A program made the position numbers and the translations under genes. Of a stretch of DNA of 64,000 nt, positions 42,911 through 50,603 are shown piece after piece. Under the pieces are notes generated by a model. That model did no database searches, was not told the origin of the DNA, and worked only from the letters and a program-made list of their open reading frames with translations. Position 1 is the stretch's first letter. Each line of letters begins with the position of its first letter. Source of the stretch: Lachnospiraceae bacterium (GTDB lineage: Bacteria; Bacillota; Clostridia; Lachnospirales; Lachnospiraceae); NCBI GenBank assembly GCA_900772845.1, contig CAAGSD010000054.1:1-64000 (forward strand), read 5' to 3'.

Positions 42911-44194
42911 ATGCAGAACAATGTACAGAAAATGGTTTTTGAGAAAGTGATCGCACCTTTTGCAGACAGAAAATACGGATACGTGGGTGCGGAACTTGAG
43001 TATCCGATCCTTCCGGAAAATGACGAGACGCCGCTGGCCGATATCGGTTCAGAGTTCCTGAAATATCTGGTAGATGAGCACGGCTTCAAGGTATCCGGTG
43101 TCGGAAGTGACGGCAGATACATGAGAGTTGACCGGGATGGGGATGATGTATCCTTCGATTATTCTTATATCCTGCTGGAATTTTCTATGGCAAAACAGGA
43201 GAGTCTGGTCACAATCTACGAGCATTTTCTTCCCCTTTTCCGCCTTGCAAAGGAGTATTATGAAAAGAAGGGCTGCCTGATCGGCTGCTTCGGCAGGGTT
43301 CCGTTCCACACTCACAAGGGTGAATATACGCAGGATCCGTTCTACACCATGATCCGGGCTTATCTGACAGAGTACAGTGAGGAGAAAGATCTAAACAAGT
43401 ATTTTGCCAATATGGCATCTGTGCAGACACATATCGACGTGCCGATGGATGCGCTGCTTAAGACTTATAACCTGTTTAATGAACTGGATTTCGTGGGGGC
43501 GCTGCTGTTCGCCAATTCCGGAAAACTGGAGGATCCCGATTCCACAGTGTGGTGTATGAGGGATGAAGCCTGGGAGAAATGCGGTATCCCTGACATCGGT
43601 GTATATCCCGGAAGCTTCTCTTCATTGGAGGATGTGGCGGCGGCCATCGCCGAGGAAGAGATCTTTATCGAGCCGGTGGACGGCGGCATCCGGGGCATGA
43701 AGCCGATCTCTTTGGAGAAGTATTTCGGCGAGCAGGGCAATGATCCGGAGCGTTTTCAGTTCTTCCGGAGCTTCAAGCATGTGGTGCTCAACGGCTATCA
43801 TGTGCTGGAGGTGCGCAGTGACTGTACACAGCCGCTGGCAGACTGTCTGCTGCCGGGAGCCTTCCATCTGGGAATTGCCATGAATTTCGACAAGGCGGCA
43901 GAGCTTGTTAAGCGCTTCAAAGCCGATAACGGCATTACGGAGGATTATGCAGAACTTCGTAAGAAGGCGGCAGAAGGAGTGGAAATTACGGATGAGGATG
44001 CTCTCTATAGTTTCCTGCAGCAGTTGTACGAGGTGGCAAAGGAAGGACTTGCCAAGCGCGGATACGGCGAGGAGAAGCTGATGGCAGGTCTGCAGGACAG
44101 AATAGACAAAAGGGAGAATCCCGCACAGAGGGCGAAGAAACTGCTGGCTAAGACCGGTGATTTCAAAGCAGTGGCGAGTGAATTCTGCCGATAA
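42911..44194 (+). CDS. GCS2-like glutamate-cysteine ligase family protein
   Basis: The 427-residue protein resembles the GCS2/carboxylate-amine ligase family: YGYVGAELEYPILPEND at the N-terminus (GxExE-like), MASVQTHIDVPMDAL, and FRSFKHVVLNGYHVLEVRSD. These enzymes ligate Glu to an amine using ATP. A substrate such as a peptide, cell-wall piece or regulator is possible. ATG at 42911 follows GAGGAAAAAT; an in-frame extension to 42842 has no site. It sits between FtsE-like and solute-binding genes. Confidence 0.7.
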   Translation: MQNNVQKMVFEKVIAPFADRKYGYVGAELEYPILPENDETPLADIGSEFLKYLVDEHGFKVSGVGSDGRYMRVDRDGDDVSFDYSYILLEFSMAKQESLVTIYEHFLPLFRLAKEYYEKKGCLIGCFGRVPFHTHKGEYTQDPFYTMIRAYLTEYSEEKDLNKYFANMASVQTHIDVPMDALLKTYNLFNELDFVGALLFANSGKLEDPDSTVWCMRDEAWEKCGIPDIGVYPGSFSSLEDVAAAIAEEEIFIEPVDGGIRGMKPISLEKYFGEQGNDPERFQFFRSFKHVVLNGYHVLEVRSDCTQPLADCLLPGAFHLGIAMNFDKAAELVKRFKADNGITEDYAELRKKAAEGVEITDEDALYSFLQQLYEVAKEGLAKRGYGEEKLMAGLQDRIDKRENPAQRAKKLLAKTGDFKAVASEFCR

Positions 44195-44210
44195 CAGGAG
44201 GAAAATGTCC

Positions 44211-45167
44211 ATGAAGTTCAAAGTCACAAAGGTTGTGGCCTCCCTTGGAATTTTAGCGGTGCTGTCTGCTGCTTTATTTGTCATGGCTCCCGCTTCCCAA
44301 ACGGTGGAAGCGGAGGAACTGGCACAGGAGACAAAACAGCAGACGATTCCGGCGAAGACGGAAGATAGAAACAGCGGGGAGAACAACAGCCGGGGGACAG
44401 CACCCGGTGGAATAGAAGAGATAAAAGAGCGGGGTGTTCTGGTGGCGGGGATTCCCAGAGATGATCTGTTGGCTTTTTATGAGGAAGACGGAGAAGGAAA
44501 TATGTCGGGGACGGATGTGGAACTGGCGAAAAGCATCGCAGCCTCCCTCGGCGTAGATATCGTCTTTTCCAGAGAGGCCGCCAACAATGATGAGTTGACA
44601 AAGCAGCTGGAGAACGGGGAGATCGATATGGTAGTCGCCACCTACAGCAGGACGCTGGACAGGGCGCTGCGGGTGAGACTGTCGGAGCCCTATCTGTCCA
44701 TCGGAATGGCGGTGATGATCAACAAGCAGGCGGCGGTACAACGGGGAGTGACCCAGAATCCCGCAGGCTATCTCAAGACTTCCGGGGAGAAGATCGCAGT
44801 CATTGCCGGGACCTCCCATGTAGATCTGTGCCGGGAACTGTTCCCGGACTGTGAGATCGTAGAGACGCAGGGCTATGAAGAAGCGGTGGAGCTGGTAAAA
44901 CATAACAAGGTATTTGCGTATTTCTGCGGAGAGTTGGAATTCTATTCCGAGATCTGCAGGGACAGGGAACTCCAGATCTACACTGATGTCTATGTCTATT
45001 CCGACATCAAGGACGAGTTCTGTGTGGCTGTCTCCAGAGAGAATGAAGAACTTCAGGACTATATAAATATGTATCTTGCCATGTCACCGAAGCTGACGAT
45101 CGACGACATTCACAAGAGATATGACGAATATTACAGCGGGGAGACACAGGATGAAGAGAATGAATAA
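44211..45167 (+). CDS. Exported family 3 solute-binding-like protein
   Basis: The 318-residue protein has a signal sequence (VVASLGILAVLSAALFVMAP) with AEA-type cleavage and no lipobox cysteine. It then has the amino-acid-binding SBP_bac_3 pattern: IKERGVLVAGIPRDDLLAFY, TDVELAKSIAASLGVDI, GEIDMVVATYSRTLDRALRV, and KIAVIAGTSHVDLCRELFP. It could bind an amino acid outside the cell. The ATG at 44211 suits the AGGAGG spacing better than 44205. Adjacent to an amino-acid symporter and a Cache-like sensor, it may act in sensing rather than uptake. Confidence 0.8.
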   Translation: MKFKVTKVVASLGILAVLSAALFVMAPASQTVEAEELAQETKQQTIPAKTEDRNSGENNSRGTAPGGIEEIKERGVLVAGIPRDDLLAFYEEDGEGNMSGTDVELAKSIAASLGVDIVFSREAANNDELTKQLENGEIDMVVATYSRTLDRALRVRLSEPYLSIGMAVMINKQAAVQRGVTQNPAGYLKTSGEKIAVIAGTSHVDLCRELFPDCEIVETQGYEEAVELVKHNKVFAYFCGELEFYSEICRDRELQIYTDVYVYSDIKDEFCVAVSRENEELQDYINMYLAMSPKLTIDDIHKRYDEYYSGETQDEENE

Positions 45168-46452
45168 GATACTTTCCTCGCCGGTGACGCTTTTTGCCGG
45201 CATACTTGCGGGATTCCTGATCGCTTTCTTCGCAAAGCCGTTGGTTCCGATTCTGAGACCATTTTCAACGGTGTATCTGAATCTGCTGAAAATGTGTGTC
45301 ATACCCATTGTCTCCACGGCGGTGGCAGTCAACCTGCGGAGGCTGGTGGGACATAAGACACAGGGGATTATGTTAAGATGGATCCTGATCGTCATCTGTG
45401 GCCTGCTGGCAGCGGCCGCTGTCGGAACAGGAGTAAGCTTCCTGTGCAGAGCATGGGCAACGCCCAGCGCAGAAGCGATCCAGCAGCTTACCAATACCGA
45501 GGACAGCGCTGATGCCATCACCTTTTACACGGTGAGCTATTATGATCCGGAGATAAGCCAGGAAGTGACGGAGAACAGCTTTTCCATGGCAGAATTTCTT
45601 ACGGATACGGTACCTACGAATATATTTGAGTCACTGAGCAATAACAACATGATGCAGATCATCTTCTTCTTCGTGGTAGTAGGTGTCCTGCTGGGAATCC
45701 TTCCGGCGGAGGAAACGGATATCATAACAGCGGGTCTGGAGGGAATCTACCAGATGTTCTGCCATTTTGTGAAGGACATCCTGCTGTTTTTACCCTTCGG
45801 TATGTGTGCAATGCTCGCCGTACAGTTCGCAGAGTGTGATCTGGTACAGATGATGGGCGTGGTAGGAAAGTTTATCCTGCTCCAGTGGGGCGTTATGCTC
45901 CTGCTTACATTGATCGCTTTCTGCATTATACAGGTGAGAACGGGACTTTCCGTGAAGGAGCATCTGAAGGCAATCAGGAAGACCTTTTTCGTCGCTTTCG
46001 GAACTAGCAGCTGTATCGCTTCCATTTCGGTGGCTATGGAGGATTCGGTGGACAGACTGGGGCTGGATGAAGAAGTGACCAAGGCAATTCTGCCTATCGG
46101 GATAACGACCTTCCAATACGGTGTGATCGCCAGCGGTGCCATCGCAGCCGTATACGGCACCAGCATTTACCCGGTGGACATTACCGTCCAGACGATCATT
46201 GTCATACTGATCGGGGCAATCGCCTTTTCCCTGTCGATCATCGGTGCACCGGGGGTTGTGGCGGTCTCCATGTTAAGCATTATATTGACACCGCTGGGAA
46301 TCCCCAGTGAGACCATCGTATTGATCTATCTGGCGACCATACCGTTTTTTGATCCGATTGCTGTATTTTCCAGCGTATATTCCAATATAGCGGTGACAGC
46401 CCTCGTTGTGCCGGGAAAGGGGAAGAAGGAGAAAAATGAAGTTTCGAAATAA
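45151..46452 (+). CDS. DAACS-family dicarboxylate/amino acid symporter
   Basis: The 433-residue protein has about eight membrane segments and the re-entrant loops of the GltPh/SDF family (AFGTSSCIASISVAMED matching the serine-rich HP1 region; GIGTTxFQ-like GITTFQYGVIASG). It would cotransport glutamate, aspartate or a dicarboxylate with Na+ or H+. It overlaps the solute-binding gene by 17 bases and the phosphatase gene by 17 bases, which ties transport to signalling. ATG at 45160 is a possible alternative start. Confidence 0.88.
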   Translation: MKRMNKILSSPVTLFAGILAGFLIAFFAKPLVPILRPFSTVYLNLLKMCVIPIVSTAVAVNLRRLVGHKTQGIMLRWILIVICGLLAAAAVGTGVSFLCRAWATPSAEAIQQLTNTEDSADAITFYTVSYYDPEISQEVTENSFSMAEFLTDTVPTNIFESLSNNNMMQIIFFFVVVGVLLGILPAEETDIITAGLEGIYQMFCHFVKDILLFLPFGMCAMLAVQFAECDLVQMMGVVGKFILLQWGVMLLLTLIAFCIIQVRTGLSVKEHLKAIRKTFFVAFGTSSCIASISVAMEDSVDRLGLDEEVTKAILPIGITTFQYGVIASGAIAAVYGTSIYPVDITVQTIIVILIGAIAFSLSIIGAPGVVAVSMLSIILTPLGIPSETIVLIYLATIPFFDPIAVFSSVYSNIAVTALVVPGKGKKEKNEVSK

Positions 46453-48457
46453 GATATTTTTGATGATGATACTGATCTCACTGCTGACTCTGGTCAGCCT
46501 CGGTGCAGTATCCGTGATACAGTTCCTGCACACGAAGACGGAGGTCAGGAACCGTCTGGAGGAGCAGAAGGACATTCTGTATGCTACAAATATGGAGATC
46601 ATGACGGGCTCCCAGGAGGACAGTGTCAAATCCTTTGCCTATGAGTATGCCAGTACGCTGGAGAATAATCTGGATGAGATCGAGCAGGAACTGACAGTCG
46701 TGGCATCCTATCTGCAGAAGCTGTACAGAGACGGGGTATCGGAGCAGTCCGCTTATTCCGATTCGCTGGTATATCTGCAGCCCGGCGTCACCTATGAGGA
46801 GGTGAGTGGGGAGTTCCAGAGCATAAAATCTGTCCGGGATATGATACATATGATACTGCCGGAAGGCAGCCGTTCCATGATGTACTATGTGACCCAGAGC
46901 GGAATGCTGTTGTCTGATCTGGAGATAGAATACGGTGGCTCCGAGGTAGACCGGAGAGAGAGAGACTGGTATATTGCAGCGGCAGAGAGCGGAAGCATCT
47001 GCTGGATGCCACCCTATAAGGATGCGTTGACGGGCGAGATGACGCTGACCTGTTCCATGCCGGTCATCGTGGACGGAGAGCTGAAGGGCGTGATCGGAGA
47101 GGACATTTATCTGACGGATGTCTGTGATACGATTTTGCAGCAGGATCAGAACATTTTCGAAAATGTCTTTCTTTTGACGGAGGACGGCAGCTATATCGTG
47201 GGAACGCAGGACGAGTTTGACGAAAAACTCTCCGAATATACGAAACAGATGCAGCAGGAACTCAATGACGGTGTGGCGGTAAGAATTCTGGATCAGGAGC
47301 GACTGATCCTGGGCAGCGCCACCATCGAAAATACAGGCTGGGATGTCTTTGTGGCGCTAGATTATACCCGTCTGGAGCAGCCGGTACAGAATGTCGGAGA
47401 AGCGATTACAGAAAGCTCCGCTACGACCATCACCTTTTTAGAGCAGAATATTCGGAACGTACTTGTAATCTTCGGTATTCTTGCACTGGTGCTGCTGCTC
47501 ATTGTCGGACTGGTGTCTTCGGCATTTTCCAGGACGCTGGTGGAGCCGATTGAGGAACTGACTCACGGAGCCGAGATTATCAGCAAGGGAAATCTGGATT
47601 ACCATCTGGACATCCATACTGACGGCGAGATCAAGAATCTGGCGGATGCCTTTTCCGCCATGACGGTAGACTTGAAGAATTATATTGAGAATCTGAACAA
47701 AGTGACGGCGGAGAGGGAGAGAATCAGCGCAGAATTGAATGTCGCAGCGAAGATCCAGGAGGATATGCTGCCAAAGATATTCCCCGCTTTCCCTGACCGG
47801 AAAGAATTTGACGTCATTGCGGCGATGGATCCTGCCAAGGCCGTGGGAGGAGACTTCTATGACTTCTTTATGACGGACGATGACCATTTAGCCATCGTTA
47901 TGTCCGATGTGTCCAGCAAGGGAGTTCCGGCGGCTCTGTTTATGGTCATTGCCAAGACACTGATTAAAAACTATGCGTGTCAGATGCATGATCTCGGCAA
48001 GGTGTACGAGGTGGTAAACAATCAGCTGTGCGAGGGTAATGAAGAGAACATGTTTGTCACTTCCTTTATGGCGGTCATAACCATCAGCACGGGAGAAATG
48101 GAATTTGTGAATGCGGGACACAACCCGCAGCTGTGGATGCATGACGGAGATACCTTTGACTGGATCAAGACAGATCCGGGCTTTGTTCTGGCCGGACTTC
48201 CGGAGATTCCTTATGTCAGCCATAAGCTGCAGCTTTCCCATGGAGACAGGATCTTCCTGTACACAGACGGTGTGACAGAGGCACAGAACAGTGTGAGGGA
48301 ATTGTTTGGAGAAGAGAGACTTTTAGAGAGTCTGAACCGCTATGGCAGAAAGCCGATGGATCAGCTTCTGCCGGCAGTCAGAGCGGATGTCGATGCATTT
48401 GTAGGCGGTGCGGAGCAATTTGATGATATAACGATGCTTGCCTTTGAATATCGATGA
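46436..48457 (+). CDS. Membrane Cache-HAMP-PP2C (SpoIIE-type) phosphatase
   Basis: The 673-residue protein has helix 1 at about 5-28, a large external dCache-like sensor domain (DWYIAAAESGSICWMPPYKD, LTCSMPVIVDGELKGVIGED), helix 2 near 345, HAMP, a short coiled coil, and a SpoIIE/PP2C catalytic domain with metal Asps in VGGDFYDFF and MSDVSSKGVPAALFM. RsbU-type phosphatases dephosphorylate the STAS antagonist. The ATG at 46436 overlaps the symporter gene by 17 bases. An external ligand would control it. Confidence 0.92.
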   Translation: MKFRNKIFLMMILISLLTLVSLGAVSVIQFLHTKTEVRNRLEEQKDILYATNMEIMTGSQEDSVKSFAYEYASTLENNLDEIEQELTVVASYLQKLYRDGVSEQSAYSDSLVYLQPGVTYEEVSGEFQSIKSVRDMIHMILPEGSRSMMYYVTQSGMLLSDLEIEYGGSEVDRRERDWYIAAAESGSICWMPPYKDALTGEMTLTCSMPVIVDGELKGVIGEDIYLTDVCDTILQQDQNIFENVFLLTEDGSYIVGTQDEFDEKLSEYTKQMQQELNDGVAVRILDQERLILGSATIENTGWDVFVALDYTRLEQPVQNVGEAITESSATTITFLEQNIRNVLVIFGILALVLLLIVGLVSSAFSRTLVEPIEELTHGAEIISKGNLDYHLDIHTDGEIKNLADAFSAMTVDLKNYIENLNKVTAERERISAELNVAAKIQEDMLPKIFPAFPDRKEFDVIAAMDPAKAVGGDFYDFFMTDDDHLAIVMSDVSSKGVPAALFMVIAKTLIKNYACQMHDLGKVYEVVNNQLCEGNEENMFVTSFMAVITISTGEMEFVNAGHNPQLWMHDGDTFDWIKTDPGFVLAGLPEIPYVSHKLQLSHGDRIFLYTDGVTEAQNSVRELFGEERLLESLNRYGRKPMDQLLPAVRADVDAFVGGAEQFDDITMLAFEYR

Positions 48458-48477
48458 GACAGAAAGGATAGGAAGTC

Positions 48478-48894
48478 GTGGAAAAAGAGTTAAAGCTGTC
48501 CGCATGTGATGAGAATATGGGAACCGTGCTGGAGCAGGTAGAACGGATGCTGGCACAGACCACCTGTGACGAGACGACACAGATGCAGATCATGATGGCG
48601 GCGGAGGAACTGTTTGTCAATATAGCGCATTATGCCTACGGCGGAGAGCCGGGGGAGGCAGTCCTCACAATGCAGATCATGGAGGATCCGAAACGATTTC
48701 ACATGACCTTCAGAGATCATGGCATACCATACAATCCGCTGGAACACAAAGATCCCGATATTACACTGTCTGCGGAGGAAAGAGAGATCGGCGGACTGGG
48801 AATTTTTCTGATCAAGAATACTATGGATAAGATGGAATATGAGTATCGGGACGGATGGAATGTGCTGTCCATCGAAAAGCGTCTTGCGGAGTAA
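48478..48894 (+). CDS. RsbW-like serine kinase (HATPase)
   Basis: The 138-residue protein has the anti-sigma/HATPase_c pattern: AAEELFVNIAHYAYGG (N-box), FRDHGIPYNPLEHKDPD and EIGGLGIFLIKNTMDKMEYE (G boxes). It would phosphorylate the STAS protein at 41873, completing a partner-switching triad. The GTG start at 48478 follows AAAGGATAGGA. No sigma factor gene is in the window, so it may control another protein rather than a sigma factor. Confidence 0.9.
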   Translation: MEKELKLSACDENMGTVLEQVERMLAQTTCDETTQMQIMMAAEELFVNIAHYAYGGEPGEAVLTMQIMEDPKRFHMTFRDHGIPYNPLEHKDPDITLSAEEREIGGLGIFLIKNTMDKMEYEYRDGWNVLSIEKRLAE

Positions 48895-48907
48895 GAAGGG
48901 AGCAGAT

Positions 48908-49807
48908 ATGTCAACAAAGAAAAAAATCATTTTGCTGGTAGCGGCCATTTGCTATACATGTGTACTCTATGGATTTTTAATTGGTAACAGTATGTTCATG
49001 ATGGTCACGGTCATTCTGTATGCAGTTCTGATGCTGGTATTTTCGCTTCTGGCAGACGCAGGTGACCCGGAGACGGTGGAAAAGAACCGCAGACAGCTGG
49101 AAGAGGCGGAAGGCAGAAACAAGGAACTTGATGAAAAAGTTCATGAACTCACGGCGGAGAAGGAACGCTACGCCAAGGCAATGGAGGAGGCAGCCACGGC
49201 GAAAGAAGAGGCCATCGCCGGACAGCAGGAGCTGCTTGTCAGACAAGAGGAATTAAACGAGGCACTCTCAAAGGCAGAGGAGGTCAAAAGCCGGTTCGAG
49301 GAGCGGGAAAAGGAGCTTCTTTCCAATTTTCTGCCGCCGGTGGGAGAAGGAGAGCAGCCAAATGAGACCATCGACATTATCCAGATCGTCAGAGATACGA
49401 TGCAGGAGCTGAAGCCTTTTGCGGAGAAAGTACATCTGGAGATCCGTATTTCGGCACCGGATGATAAGATCCTTGTCAGGGCGGATGCCTCAAGACTGCG
49501 GATCATGTTCCGCAACATTATTGACAATTCCATTAAATACATGAACCGGGCGGGAATTCTTGTCATCACGATCTCGAACCTGGGGGACGATATTTTCATT
49601 GTACTCAAGGATAACGGAAACGGTCTGTCAGAGAAGGAAACGGCTCATATCTTTGAACTCAATTATCAGGGTTCCAACCGGATCAGCGGAAACGGACTGG
49701 GTCTGACGCAGGCGAAGGCCATCGTGGAATACTACGGCGGCACGATCTATGCGAAGAGTAACGTCGGCAAGGGCATGGGAATCTATGTGCAGCTGCCGAC
49801 CGACTAG
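48908..49807 (+). CDS. Membrane HATPase_c protein without a phosphoacceptor His domain
   Basis: The 299-residue protein has two N-terminal helices (about 5-23 and 27-48), a long coiled coil (60-145), and a C-terminal HATPase_c domain: FRNIIDNSIKYM (N box), LKDNGNGLSEKE (G1), and GNGLGLTQAKAIVEYYGGTI. A canonical DHp helix with an H-E/D-x motif is not seen in the region before ATP binding, so it may not be a normal sensor histidine kinase. It starts 13 bases after the RsbW-like gene and has no response regulator partner here. Confidence 0.75.
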   Translation: MSTKKKIILLVAAICYTCVLYGFLIGNSMFMMVTVILYAVLMLVFSLLADAGDPETVEKNRRQLEEAEGRNKELDEKVHELTAEKERYAKAMEEAATAKEEAIAGQQELLVRQEELNEALSKAEEVKSRFEEREKELLSNFLPPVGEGEQPNETIDIIQIVRDTMQELKPFAEKVHLEIRISAPDDKILVRADASRLRIMFRNIIDNSIKYMNRAGILVITISNLGDDIFIVLKDNGNGLSEKETAHIFELNYQGSNRISGNGLGLTQAKAIVEYYGGTIYAKSNVGKGMGIYVQLPTD

Positions 49808-49852
49808 ACCAACGGAAATTTTGACAGATAGGAAGCATGGAGAGTGTGGCGG

Positions 49853-50323
49853 ATGAAAAAGCAAAAAGGACTTATCATTGTGGCGATGGCGTTCTTTCTG
49901 ATCAGTGGTGTCGCTGCCTGCGTCATCAGACAGTATCTTGACAGACAGGAGAACGGTCCGGTGCCCGTCTATGTGAATCAGCACTGGGAATTGCAGCCGC
50001 AGACGACAGAAGCACCGGGGGAGATAACGGAACAGACACCGGAGGAAGTGCCGGCACAGGATCCGGAGACAAAGCCGGAGGAGACCGTCTATTATGCGTT
50101 TACTGTGCGGGGGGATATTACTGCCCTGCATATCAGGCTCACCCCGGGGCTGGATGGACAGATCCTGGGCAAACTGAAGCCGAATGAGACGGGGTATGTA
50201 CTGGAGCGCGGCGAAGAATGGTCCCTGGTGACCACCGGGAAAAAGAGTGGCTATGTCTTTAACTATTATATCGTGATGGAGGAGATTGCGGAGGAAGATT
50301 TTCCTGAAGAATACAGGAACTGA
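49853..50323 (+). CDS. Membrane-anchored bacterial SH3-like protein
   Basis: The 156-residue protein has one N-terminal hydrophobic helix (IIVAMAFFLISGVAACVIRQ), a Pro/Glu/Thr-rich linker and a C-terminal SH3_3-like domain (ALHIRLTPGLDGQILGKLKP, WSLVTTGKKSGYVFNYYIVM). Such domains often bind cell wall peptides. Its position suggests that it helps place a CIS-related complex at the wall. ATG at 49853 has GGAG 10 bases upstream. Confidence 0.75.
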   Translation: MKKQKGLIIVAMAFFLISGVAACVIRQYLDRQENGPVPVYVNQHWELQPQTTEAPGEITEQTPEEVPAQDPETKPEETVYYAFTVRGDITALHIRLTPGLDGQILGKLKPNETGYVLERGEEWSLVTTGKKSGYVFNYYIVMEEIAEEDFPEEYRN

Positions 50324-50353
50324 CTGCCTTGATTTTCGGATAAGGAGAGGCTT

Positions 50354-50575
50354 ATGAGACTGAGTGACAGACTTGCAATGCAGCAGATGAGGAAGAGTGG
50401 CAGCGGAAACCGCATGGTGGAGGAAGAAGAGACCCTTACCTATCAGAACCGGAAGCGGGAGACCTCTCTGAATGAAGAACAGGGAGTCTTTCAGGGAAAG
50501 ACTTTTGAAGGAATCAACACGGAGAAAAGCATCTTTGACCGGACGGCAGTGTTCCGGGTAGAGGAGAGACAGTGA
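50354..50575 (+). CDS. Small charged hypothetical protein (73 aa)
   Basis: A good AAGGAGAGG site precedes the ATG of this 73-codon frame. The protein is charged and probably disordered or helical (RLAMQQMRKSGSGNRMVEEE, then KTFEGINTEKSIFDRTA). I do not recognise a family. Its position directly before the two AAA+ genes suggests a small adaptor, but this is speculation. Confidence 0.55.
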   Translation: MRLSDRLAMQQMRKSGSGNRMVEEEETLTYQNRKRETSLNEEQGVFQGKTFEGINTEKSIFDRTAVFRVEERQ

Positions 50576-50603
50576 AGCAGACGACAGGCAAGGAGGAGAC
50601 AGC

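Noticed and set aside
44205..44213. ATG 44205 as start of the solute-binding protein
   Set aside because: It lies only 3 bases after AGGAGG; the in-frame ATG at 44211 has normal spacing and a better signal peptide N-terminus.
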